Shown here: positions 47,501-57,485 of the stretch, piece after piece
Position numbering within the stretch: the first letter of the stretch is position 1
Layout of the letters: each line of letters starts with the position of its first letter
NCBI GenBank assembly: GCA_019426215.1
Contig: CM033402.1
Span: 7,317,246 to 7,381,245, forward strand
Source: Buddleja alternifolia
Taxonomy: Eukaryota > Streptophyta > Magnoliopsida > Lamiales > Scrophulariaceae
Direction: 5' to 3'
Length of the DNA: 64,000 nucleotides
The notes under the pieces: generated by a model
The model's input: the letters and a program-made list of their open reading frames with translations, nothing else
What the model was told of the DNA's origin: nothing
The model's database searches: none
Program-made: the position numbers and the translations under genes

Positions 47501-50001
47501 TCCATCAAGCCAAGAAAACTTGGGTAGTGGGATTTTCTCCTTGGCCGGCACCGACCATCTCTTGGAAGCTGTGGTCTCTAAAGTTAGTCCTGCCAAACAG
47601 AGCGTGAGCCTGGACGACAATATTTCATGCAAAACCACATTGACTAATACGAGTACCTCTAAAGTTCGTCCTTTTGCCAAACAGAACCTAGACGACAATA
47701 TTTCATGCAAAACCACATTGACTAATATGAGTAGCTCTTCTGGACCCAATGTTTCACTTCCATATGGGCGGTTCGGAGTTTCTGATGAGATGAAGGGAGA
47801 GTTATTGGGCATTTCGAAATATCTAGCAAAGGCAGGGGCAAGCTCGTCCAAGGAGAATTCAAGAACGTATTCTCAGGGTAGTTCCATTTATGATGCATGG
47901 ATTGAAAAGGGTAATAATGTCAAACATGATAACAGTGTGTCTATTGGATATTCTAAGAAACCCCAAGAGACGAGCAAAGCAAATCGTAAGAGGGCTAAGC
48001 CCGGAGAGAACCCAAGACCTAGGCCAAAAGATCGCCAAATGATCCAAGATCGTGTTAAGGAATTAAGGGAAATTGTGCCGAATGGAGCAAAGGTGATAAA
48101 TACTTATCGTTTGATGTCGTCGGTTTTTTTTCTATCGTTTCTATTATGAAAATAAAATTTGAACTTGTTTTATGCAACTTACTCATGTCTTGTTTTGTTA
48201 ACAGTGTAGCATCGATGCTCTCCTGGAACGTACTATCAAACATATGCTTTTCATGCAAAGTGTCACAAAACATGCAGACAAGCTAAAACAAAATCCCAAG
48301 TCCAAGGTGCGAATTACTATTTTCAAACTTTTTCGGCTACGTGTACTGAGATAATAAGTGATGACCGCACGATATTTATTAGGGTAAATTACATAAACTG
48401 CCTATGCGTGAGACTCTAATTATGAAAAACATCTCTCGATGTTTGAGAAATTACCATAACTTCTCTTGTCAGTAAAAAGCATATTTCAATTTCACCTGTG
48501 TCAGTGAAAAGGACAAAAGGACAAGGCAAGGCAGTTTACAATATTACCTCTATGTCTTTGTCTTTCTAGTTGTCAGGATGTGATAGGAAGTGTCTTGGTA
48601 ATTTGCGAAATCTCAGGGGCTCGTGTTACCTAACAAGTGAGGGGTGTATGTATTATCCTTACATGTTACATTGGCTTTCTAAGAAATAATTCAATTAGAG
48701 ATATAAAAAGTGGATGAAATATGGATAAACTCATGTGTTTCCAAGAAAAGTTTGAATAAACATATAAAATTCTTATATTTTCTTTTGTTTGAGGTTCAGA
48801 CAATTAGCAAGGATGATGGATTGCTATTGAAAGATAATTTTGAAGGAGGAGCAACGTGGGCTTATGAAGTCGGTTCACAATCTATGGTCTGTCCAATTGT
48901 AGTCGAGGATTTAAATCATCCCCGTCAAATGCTCGTGGAGGCAAGTGCAATAATACTTTACCATTCTTACATACTCATAGATATTTCGTTCTTATAGTTA
49001 CGCCTTTTACTTTGTTACAGATGCTTTGTGAAGAAAGAGGATTGTTCTTAGAAATAGCCGACATAATTAGAGGACTCGGGTTAACTATTTTAAAGGGGGT
49101 CATGGAAACTCGGAACGACAAGATCTGGGCACGCTTTGCTGTAGAGGTAATTTTTTTAAGCAATGAACATATCATAAGAGCATCACGAGATTTGAATGCT
49201 TCTTTGATTAAACTTTTTACTTGTATTGTTCTGTTGTTGTAACTGTCCAATTACATTGTAATGTTTTCTTCGACATGCGTTTTTCGTTTGGGTCAAGTGG
49301 GGGCATGGGGTAGAGACGAAGCTACAATGGGGTTGGATTTGGCGATGGTCCCCCTCATTTGTTTATGATCTCAACTTTAATATGTAAAGGGTAAATTACA
49401 TAGACACTTCGAGAGTGAGATGCTAATTACGAAAAACACCCTGAGGTTGAGAAATTACCATAACTTCCCCTGACAGTAAAAGCAAAGTACAATTTCACCC
49501 CAGTGAAAAACAGATTGCACTTTCATCCCCTGTTTTTCAAGTTCTTAGGATTTGGGGTGTATTTGTAATTTGTAAAATCTCAGGGTCTCATGGTAATTAC
49601 CCAATAAGTAAGAGGTATGCATGTAATTATCACATCTAAAACATATGGTCTCCTTTTAAACTTTTAAATTGCCGTCCCGTGTGAGCCAAAATATCTATCT
49701 TGCCCTTATTGATTCTTGGCTTTCCAGAGCCTACTCTTTTATATGCTTACAATTGAATCCTTAATTCTCCTATTTTCCAATCTCTCGAATTAGCTTTTAA
49801 TCGTACTTCTTTTGACAGGCTAATAGGGACGTCACCAGAATGGAGATATTCATCTCATTAGTTGGACTCTTGGAGCAAAGTTCAAAAAGCGGTGTTCTAC
49901 AACACAATAACATTTGCAACGACAATTTAATGGTTCAACAATTTCACCAAGCTGCCTCTGTTCCTACAACTGGTCGAATATGTTCAGAGCGAGTAAAGTA
50001 G
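44558..50001 (+). CDS. LHW: LHW-type bHLH transcription factor (LONESOME HIGHWAY family), 10 exons, 722 residues
   Basis: The coding exons are 44558-44655, 45559-45684, 46104-46185, 46349-46390, 46493-46552, 46884-48092, 48205-48306, 48800-48940, 49021-49146 and 49819-50001. They join in frame to 722 residues. The N-terminal bHLH-MYC_N/GAF-like domain (about 5-150) has NNQWSYAVFWK, WEEC and VGRVAFTGNHQWI. An atypical basic region and HLH lie at about 510-570 (KDRQMIQDRVKELREIVPNG, SIDALLERTIKHMLFMQSV). The C-terminal ACT-like dimerisation segment lies at about 620-700 (MLCEERGLFLEIADIIRGL). In Arabidopsis, LHW pairs with TMO5-type bHLH proteins in the nucleus to drive vascular cell divisions. 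Intron 8 starts with GC (GC-AG). Exon 6 carries seven Thr (331-337) and an in-frame duplication (369-395, 396-421). Start choice: strong context at 44558 and the family's MGYLLKEAL-like N-terminus. The orthologue could be LHW itself or an LHL paralogue. Confidence 0.93.
44935..45115 (-). mobile_element. SINE family B copy in intron 1 of the LHW-type gene
   Basis: The complement of CAACTATTGCGAAAGCAGAGAAAAGCACACGC and CAAAGCCTCTAATATC-like wording matches the tandem pair at 24136-24620, with the head (box A/B side) toward 45115. It is antisense to the gene and outside all exons. Confidence 0.55.
45727..46060. other. Unassigned insertion-like segment in intron 2 of the LHW-type gene
   Basis: The composition is less AT-rich than the other introns (TCACAACCGTCCATGTGGCAG, GAGTTGGGTCCTGAGACTCC), and a chance 95-codon frame crosses it. 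It may be a transposon fragment. I recognise no ends or domains. Confidence 0.35.
48381..48660 (+). mobile_element. MITE in intron 7 of the LHW-type gene
   Basis: It starts AGGGTAAATTACATA, and the complement of its end is AAGGATAATACATACACC. The interior phrases GAGAAATTACCATAACTTC and AATTTCACC are shared with the copy in intron 9, in the same orientation. No clear target duplication was found. It lies wholly in the intron. Confidence 0.65.
49388..49632 (+). mobile_element. MITE in intron 9 of the LHW-type gene, same family as in intron 7
   Basis: It starts AGGGTAAATTACATAG, has GAAAAACACCCTGAGGTTG and GAGAAATTACCATAACTTCC in the same order as the 48381 copy, and ends near ATGTAATTATCAC. 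It is wholly intronic. Confidence 0.65.
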
Positions 50002-50650
50002 AAGCTCGCAATGACTTGACATTTTTCGTGGAAATATCACATTAGTGGTTTGTTTGGCACCCGACCCCTTTTTTGGGCTAAGTAGTCAATGATGTTTGCT
50101 TTGCAACTAGTTTATTACTTGATTGGATGACAAAGGTAGATATGGTAATCGAGGGCACGAACTGGTTAAGGGAGATGTTTCATCTTCTATTTGCTGCGGT
50201 TTTTGGATTTACTAATGTATAGTAAGAATGGGGCTTGTTATAATTAGGGCAACCATTTGTTCATTTTATGGTTTCTAGTTGGATTTTTGGATTTCTTTTT
50301 CCTTTTCTTTTGTTTATGTTGTTTTCGCTGTCTTAAACTTTAGGTCCCCCCCCCCCCCCCGCCCCCCCCCCCCCTCCCTTTGCTTGTTTTATTGTTGTTA
50401 TTTGGTGTATGATGATGTCGATAAACCGGGCTGGGCTGGTTATTCTGAATTGGCAAAAGACATTGTTCTTGTTCATGTGCAATATTATATGTTTCTAGAC
50501 AACTATTGACTTACAATTTTTCATTTTTCTGGGAATGGTTTTGACATGGCAATTTGCTGCTGTGCAGAATTACAATTTCCAGCGAACTGAAAATGTGAAT
50601 TTGACTGATGTGCCTGCATTCTCAGTATCAGAAATTATAGATTTTTGAGT
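50002..50650 (+). other. Probable 3' UTR and downstream flank of the LHW-type gene
   Basis: GT-rich, less repetitive sequence follows the stop codon. No single polyadenylation signal stands out. A homopolymer C tract lies inside it (see next entry). A short open frame at 50279-50509 is a by-product. Confidence 0.45.
50346..50374. repeat. Poly-C tract: 15 C, one G, 13 C
   Basis: On the minus strand this is a G run able to form G-quadruplexes. The length of such a run is easily misread in sequencing. Confidence 0.9.
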
Positions 50651-52868
50651 TATAGATTTTATATAATGTGCTATATATATGGCTAGTGGCTACAAGTATC
50701 ATTATAAAATGACCAAAATGATTTATATGTACATGTCATTCTCCAGTAGGGTGTCTTTCTTTGTCTACGCTGGGATCAAACTTGAACCGAGAATCACGTT
50801 TTTCATTGAGCAGAGGCAAGCGACCCGGCGCCTGAAATCAAATCAGGAGACTTCTTGTTTGGGTTGTCGTCTATGACCTTAGTCCTTTTAACTTAAGCGT
50901 TACATTACTATATAACAAATTTGAATTACATCCGATGGAATTTAATCCACATAAGCGCATATGGGATGAATTAGGTACGCTTATGCGCAATGGATGTCGA
51001 TTCATGTCCCGGATTTGATTTGTCTACAATTTTTTTTGATTGATTAACTCCTCCTAAATCCTTGGAATTCAAATAAGAGATAGAGAGAAAGAGAAAAAAC
51101 AGCTTGGAGAGACGAGGGAGAAAGTTCTTGAGAGAGGAAGATACGTAAGAATACATCTTTGTACAAATGTATTCTTTATCTCATATTTAAATCATAAGTT
51201 GGAAGAATACTAATTCAACAAGGGTCATAAACCACCATCACACTCAATTAGTTAAATACATTGTCTAATCAAAAGTCTAGGCCTTGTAAAAAATAGAATT
51301 TTATATAGTGGATGTCTTGATCAGGTGAAAAGAGAGACAATTTAGACCAAGAGACTATAATCGTGCTTGACCTAACCTAATAAAGCTACAATATTGAAGA
51401 AAATCAAGATATAATTTGAATATCAAATTAAGAGAACATGCTAACAACTAGTACTAAATGATTTTAAAAATTTTCTTAATTTTCCCACTTGCAATTCTTT
51501 TGATAGGCTTTGTTTGTTTCGATTTTCAACATATATTTTGATCAACATGTGTTTGGTCTAATATTATTTGGCTAGATAGTACTTGAAAATTTTGGCCAAA
51601 ATATTCATCACATCTACAACCTAAGCCTATATATAGAGCACAATTGTGTTTTTCACACAAGAATTTACTTTTTTACATGTGGGTCCCATGAACTATAATG
51701 ACACAATATTTTACTTTGCTAAGAAAATACATAATTACTTCAACATGTAATTCAATTATTTTATTGATAATATCTATCTGATTTCTTTTAAACTAAACAA
51801 GAAAATGATAATAAAATAGACAAAAAAATGTGTGAATATTTAAAATTATTTCAATACTCATTGCTCATTATTTCTATGTGTTAGTAAGAAAAAATTGTGT
51901 ATGGGGAGAGTCTTGCGTTAATGCAATATTGCAATGTGATGTGTGTAGTCCTTCCTTCCAAACATTAATACTCATTTCCAGCATAAAATAATAATTATAA
52001 TTTACACTTATATACACATATTATATATATAAGCATAAAATATATACTTATATTATATAAGTATATTGATGTATGTATACATGTTATTTATATGTATCAT
52101 ATATTATGTATATTGACGTATATGTATATATTATTTATATGTATCATATATTATATATTATGTAAATTGAAGTATTTGTATATATTATGTATATGTATCA
52201 TACATATATATATATATATATATTATGAATAATACTAATATCTATGTTGAAGTTTTATATACTTATATATAATTATATACTGATGCACACATCATAATAT
52301 ACACATACATATTTATTTCTATGCATATGTATATATATATATATGTATATGTATATGTAAATATAGATATTATATACAAAATATGCACTTAATATTATAA
52401 ATTACGTATAATATATATATTATGTATATATTTTATACATATTATATATATTATATATATTATGCATATATATTATGTATATATTACATATATGACACGT
52501 GTCATGTTAACATATGTATTATAATATACTATAAATGTGTTACATACATACAATACATTGTATATATTATGTTTATATACAGTTTTATATGTATTTATAA
52601 TATATAATATATTATATGACTATATATATTATAATCATTTAAAACTTATAATATAATATATTTTTCAATCATTAACATTACTTTTCCAAACAAACACAGC
52701 CATACTTTTTGGGTTGTTACAAATTTCTACTTTATGTTATTTAGGATGTAGGCCACAAATATTACCGGTACGGAATACGGACTCAATCTCTAATTAGAAT
52801 ATTTCATTCTAATTTAATATTTCGATCATTATTTGATATTACTGTACATGTCAAGTGTATAAGAAAAT
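50651..52868. other. Gene-free stretch, extremely AT-rich at 51970-52680
   Basis: No gene was seen. About 700 bases at 51970-52680 consist almost entirely of TATATA / TGTATA words. Within it, a degenerate unit of about 55-60 bases (GTATATTGAYGTAT ... ATATGTATCATATATTAT) recurs about three times at 52062-52205. Open frames here are artefacts of composition. Confidence 0.6.
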
Positions 52869-52877
52869 TTCTTAAAA

Positions 52878-53335
52878 GGGAAAATTGCATTTTTTATCCC
52901 ATAATTATGCCCTAGTTCAATTTTGGTCTCATTCATTATGAGTTTCTCATATTTAGTCCTATAATTTTCAAAATGTCTCACATTTAGTCCCAACCGAAGT
53001 TTTCATCCAAAATTTGACGGCCAACTTTGTTAGTAAACCTTTTGACCGATTTTTTTTGGGGAGAATTCATGCATGAATGCATTTACACCCATATTATATT
53101 TATTATCACGATATTTCTATTCAATATCACGTGCCACTCACGCACAAAATCTCCCCAAAAAAATCAGGCAAAAGGTTGACTAACGGAGTTGATAGTTAAA
53201 TTTTTGATGGAAACTTCGGTTGGGGCAAAATGTGAGATATTTTGAAAATTATAGGGCTAAATGTGAAAAATATGTAACGAATGGGACCAAAATTGAACTT
53301 GCCCAAAGTTATGGGATGAAAAGTGTAATTTTCCC
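52878..53335. mobile_element. Mutator-like MITE, family 1, copy 2 (inverted relative to copy 1)
   Basis: The ends are GGGAAAATTGCA and the inverted TGTAATTTTCCC. The flanks TTCTTAAAA (52869-52877) and TTTTTAAAA (53336-53344) match at 8 of 9 bases. Left-arm motifs start at about 52889, 52919, 52949 and 52980. The central wording (GCATGAATGCATTTACA, GATATTTCTATTCAATATCACG, CACTCACGCACAAAATCTCC) is the reverse complement of the centre of 4866-5322, which shows that the two are one family. Confidence 0.82.
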
Positions 53336-53485
53336 TTTTTAAAATATACATTTCATTGTGGTTTTATACATTTGACATATATCAATGAAATAAAATACGA
53401 GATATAATACGGATTAGTTAGAATAAAGAATTTAAAGTGCCATTATTCTTCATATGTTGTATGGATAATGCATGATATCTTTCCC

Positions 53486-54470
53486 AGGAAAATTACACTT
53501 TTGGTCTCATAGGAGTTGGCCTAAAACACTTTTAGTCCCATAAGACTTTTTTTTGACACTTTTAGTCCCATAGGAGTGAAACAATGACACTTTTGGTCCC
53601 AAATGTTCAAAAATAGACGGAAAATGATGATTGAGTCACACGCGCCGTTAATTTTAAGGATAAAAAAAAGAAATTCAAATAAATTCAAAATATTAATTAA
53701 AAAATCAAAAAAGAAAAAAGAAGGAAGAGAACTGGTCGTCTTCTTTGCAACCGCCCCTCCCTCCCTCACCATCACCATCACCCCAACCCTCACCATCACC
53801 ATCATCTTGTCCAAGGACAGTGACAGGATTCTAAATTTGGGGGGCGAATGAAAAAAATTCGAGGCAAAGCTTAATATTTTTAGATTTTGTGGGGGTGAAA
53901 TGTCAAAAATAAAAATTTATAGGGGGCAAAATGTCAAAAATCAAAAATTTGTAGGAGAATTTTTTTTCCCTCAAAGTTGAGGGGGAGTGGGTTCCCCTAC
54001 ATACACGGGGGCTTGCTCCGTCTCTGATCCCGTCGTCTCCCCCACCACCATAGCTTCTGTCGTTGCCGGCGAGGTTTTTCAGTTGCGATGGTGATTAGGG
54101 GTTTGGGGGTCGAGCTGTTGGAGGTGGCGGTGTTTTTGGAGAGGTTTGGGTCGAGCTTTTTGGAGGTGGCGGTGGCGGCGGCAACGGTCGCGGCCACTGC
54201 CACTGCCAGTTGGTTGTCTTTCTTCCTTTTCTTTTCCCTTTTCTTTTTTTATTAATTAATTAAAATTTTGAATTTATTTGAATTTCTTTTTTTGTATTTT
54301 TAAAATTAACGGCGCGTGTGACTCAATCGCCATTTTCCGTCCATTTTTTAACATTTGGGACCACAAGTATCACTTTTTCACTCCTATGAGACTAAAAGTG
54401 TCGAAAAAAGTCCTATGAGACTAAAAGTGTTTTGGGTTGACTCTTATGGGACCAAAAGTGCAGTTTTCCC
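53486..54470. mobile_element. Mutator-like element with 10-bp TSD and GC-rich interior (Pack-MULE candidate)
   Basis: The ends are AGGAAAATTACACTTTTGG and the inverted CCAAAAGTGCAGTTTTCCC. The flanks TATCTTTCCC at 53476-53485 and 54471-54480 are identical. Inverted arms reach about 230 bases, including CGCCGTTAATTTTAA. Motif starts are about 53497, 53528, 53558 and 53589 at the left and about 54356, 54387, 54416 and 54447 at the right. The interior holds CACCATCACCATCACC repeats and a GGAGGTGGCGGTGG-type stretch (54115-54210), plus a nested AT segment with GGGGGGCGAATG and GGGTTCCCCTAC wording. The GC-rich pieces could be captured gene sequence. No intact open frame is supported. Confidence 0.88.
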
Positions 54471-54601
54471 TATCTTTCCCCCTTAACCTAATCACGTACA
54501 AAATATCCATATTTTTACATAAATTATTGATACTATTTGTTGTTTGGTTTAACAATACAAGGTTAAGACATCTATACCCATATGGAGTTCTTGGTGGCCA
54601 A

Positions 54602-54680
54602 TCGTTCGTGCTCCTATTAGCGTATCATTTCTTCCTCTCGTTCGTGCTCCTATTCGCTTATCATTTCTCTTTCGTTCATT
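54602..54680. repeat. Short tandem duplication
   Basis: A unit of about 38 bases, beginning CGTTCGTGCTCCTATT and containing ATCATTTCT, occurs twice in a row with a few differences. Confidence 0.7.
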
Positions 54681-54694
54681 TTGATATTTTGTAA

Positions 54695-55850
54695 TCAGAT
54701 CTGAAAAGTTTTCACATGATTTTTAGCAGTCGAACGAAATTCACTTTTAGCACACATGTTTAGATTAGGTAATTTTTTGGTGTATTATTGTTGTATTTCC
54801 GTTGTTTGAGTGATCCTTAATTAATCTGATCTTTCGTGCATCTCGTGTTCATTAATGTATTTTGTAATCATATCTGAGAAGTCCTTAGATAGTTCTTTCC
54901 AGTTAACTGAAACTTACTTTTAGCACCTGTGTAGATTAGGTGTGTGTTTTGTATTATTGTTGTATTTGCTGACTTTTAACACATGCGTAGATTAGGTGTG
55001 TGTTTTGTATTATGTGTTTTGTTGTGGTCCTTGTTTTCTTGCATTTATTTGGTTGATCGTTAGTGAGTCTGATCTTTAGTGCGTATCATCTTTTCGTGTT
55101 AATTTCTGTGTTTTATAAATCAGATCTGAGAAGGTTGGTGCATTGTTGTATTATGTTCTTGTTTTCTTGCATTTATGTTCTTAGTAGTTAAATACAATCG
55201 ACTTTTAGCACCTGTTTAGATTAGGTGTGTGTTTTGTATTAGTGTTGTATTTGTTGACTTTTAGCACCTGTGTAGATTAGGTGTGTGTTTTGTATTATTG
55301 TTGTATTTGCCGAGTTTTGTCACATATGTAGATTAGGTGTGTGTTTTGTATTATGTGTTTTGTTGTGGTCCTTGTTTTCTTGCATTTAAGCTGTTTGATC
55401 TTCAGTGAGTCTGATCTTCAGTGCGTATCGTCTTTTCGTATTGATTTCTGTGTTTTGTAAATCAGATCTAAGAAGTTTGGTGCGCAGTTGTATTGTGTCT
55501 TGCATTTGCGTTCTTAGCAGTTAAATACAACCGACTTTTAGCACCTGTTTAGATTAGATGTGTGTTCTATACTATTGTTGTGGTCTATGTTTTCTTACAT
55601 TTGAGTTGTTTGATCTTTAGTGAGTCTGATCTTTAGTGCATATTGTCTGTTCGTGTTGATTTCTGTGTTTTGTAAATCAGATCTGAGAAGTTTGGTGCGT
55701 TGTTGTATTGTGTTCTTGTTTTCTTGCATTTGCATTCTTAGCAGTTAAATTCAATCGACTTTTAGCACCTGTTTAGATTAGGTGTGTGTTTTGTATTATG
55801 TGTTTTGTATTAGTGTTGTATTTTCTGACTTTTAGCACCTGTGTAGATTA
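54695..55850. repeat. Complex tandem array, T-rich, ending at the Helitron helicase remnant
   Basis: A short unit of about 60 bases (TTTTAGCACCTGTGTAGATTAGGTGTGTGTTTTGTATT) is embedded in a longer unit. The longer unit also has TGATCTTTAGTGAGTCTGATC, GTGTTGATTTCTGTGTTTT, TCAGATCTGAGAAGTTTGG and TTGTTTTCTTGCATTT. AGATTAGG-type junctions occur about nine times and the ATCTGAGAAG element about five times. The array stops abruptly at about 55850, where helicase-coding sequence begins. The wording resembles plant leader introns, but its origin is unknown. Confidence 0.8.
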
Positions 55851-55852
55851 GG

Positions 55853-56530
55853 TTTAAGTTCCCGATTAACATCGAGGAAGGTGCAGATTCCACACTTAGT
55901 AAGCAGAGTGGTGCCGCTCGTTTGATTAAGGCTGCAAAAGTGATTGTTTGGGACGAGGCCACCATGGCAAACAAGTGTATTATTGAATCGTTGGACACAT
56001 TACTCCAAGAGACTTGTGATTCAAATCTTAAACTTGGTGGAAAAGTTGTTTTGTTCGGTGGCGATTTTACGCAAACACTACCTATAATCGTGCACGGTTC
56101 ACGGGATGATATGGTGCAGTCCAGTCTGGTTAGTTCTTTGTTGTGGCCTTCAGTTACTAAATTCAGGTTGCGGGTCAATATGCACGCACGAGATGATCCA
56201 TTGTTCACTGACTTTCTGTTAAGTGTGGGAGATGGGACGCATCCATTCATATCAGACGATGTCATCCAACTGCCCTCTCATCTGTGCATCCCTTACACTA
56301 ATCCATAAGATTCATTGGGCCTCCTCATTGATACCATCTTCCCTTATTTCGTGGCTCAGTCATCTGATCCGTTTTCAGTTGTTGCACAGGCAATATCGAC
56401 CCCTAAAAGTGACGTCGTTGATGACACTAACTCGCATCTCATACAACGGTTCCCTGGTTCTCAAATCCTCAACCTTACCTCAGAAAGAAGACCTCTCACA
56501 ACGGAAAATCAACATAACAAATATATTTAA
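55853..56530 (+). pseudogene. Helitron PIF1-type helicase fragment
   Basis: One reading frame runs from 55853 to 56530 with a single TAA at 56306-56308. The segment has the PIF1/Helitron helicase wording FKFPINIEEG, Walker B-like VIWDEATM, GGDFTQTLPI (GGDFRQ in the family), LLWPSVTKFRL, NMHARDDPLF, FLLSVGDG and IPYTN. Walker A and the Rep endonuclease domain are absent upstream, where the tandem array sits, and the helicase C-terminus is missing. In Helitrons this protein unwinds DNA during rolling-circle transposition. This piece is a truncated remnant. Confidence 0.88.
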
Positions 56531-57485
56531 TGAATAATTTAAAATCAGAAGTCATAAGTAATCCCTAACGGCTCGTTTGGTTGCTTTGGGTGGTTTAAGT
56601 GGGTTTGGGTTTAGGTTTACATGGGTTGGGGTTTGAAAGGAGCATGGGTTACAAAGCCCAATCCATGTTTAGTCTAAATTTTTTACAATGGGTTGTCCAA
56701 TGTCTATTACCATAACATGTGTTTGGTTCTTTTTTAGACATGGGTTAATATTTACCTCTGGACAAAATTGTCCTTATCATTTAATTTAATTTCCATATTT
56801 ACCCCTCAGATTTTTTTATTCATTACCCAACCTAAATGTTGAAACTACATCGTTTTGCATATTCCTCAAAGCCCCCATTTATTACGCAATTTCATCTCGG
56901 TACTTCACGAAAGAGAAATTGAAATAAAATTCCGTCATTGCTGTGAACGCCACCCGACCCGCCATTGTTGAAGAAAATTGAAAATAGGTGTGAAAGGTAA
57001 GTTCCTCAACTCGGGAAATCAATGGTTGACTAATTTTCGAGGCAAAGGTTTTTAGTTTCCATACAGTTTTCGGTGTTTGATGTTCATTTGTAATTGGAAA
57101 TTGTTGTGATTAATTCATGTTGACAATGGGTAACCAATGGGTTTTTCAGATTACACAAAATTCATGTGGATACATGTGGTTGATTACCAATTGTGAATTT
57201 ACGAATTGGTTATTGTTGGGCCGAAAAGTTATTGTTGGGTTATTGTGGTGAAATTATGAATTGGTTTGTGAAATTACAATTTGATACCAGTGGTTGATTA
57301 CATGATAGCTTTGTGATTTACAATTGTAATTGTTGGGTGGAAAATATAGATTTGTTTGGTTAAAAATATCCCAATAATCATTTTTGTTGGTATAATTTGA
57401 TTTGCATATGTAATTCCATCATTCATGATAGGTATAATTCGATTTATGTATGTGAATGTTATGAGATGGAAAGGGAGGAAACTAA
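56531..57485. other. Noncoding stretch, possibly a second MITE-like end at 56570
   Basis: CGGCTCGTTTGGTTGC near 56568 resembles a MITE end preceded by TAA, and GGGTTTGGG-type words recur to 56690, but I found no matching right end. The rest has no recognisable feature. Confidence 0.4.

Noticed and set aside
47381..47851. 156-codon minus-strand open frame inside LHW exon 6
   Set aside because: It is antisense to a well-supported exon, and its composition follows the coding strand.
52422..52607. 61-codon frame rich in Tyr and Ile
   Set aside because: It is an artefact of the TATATA-rich region; there is no real protein composition.
56568..56590. 56568 as the left end of the Harbinger element
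   Set aside because: The end wording CGGCTCGTTTGG is plausible, but 57486 (TAA then GGGCCCGATTGG) fits PIF/Harbinger ends better. Neither is proven without the right end.
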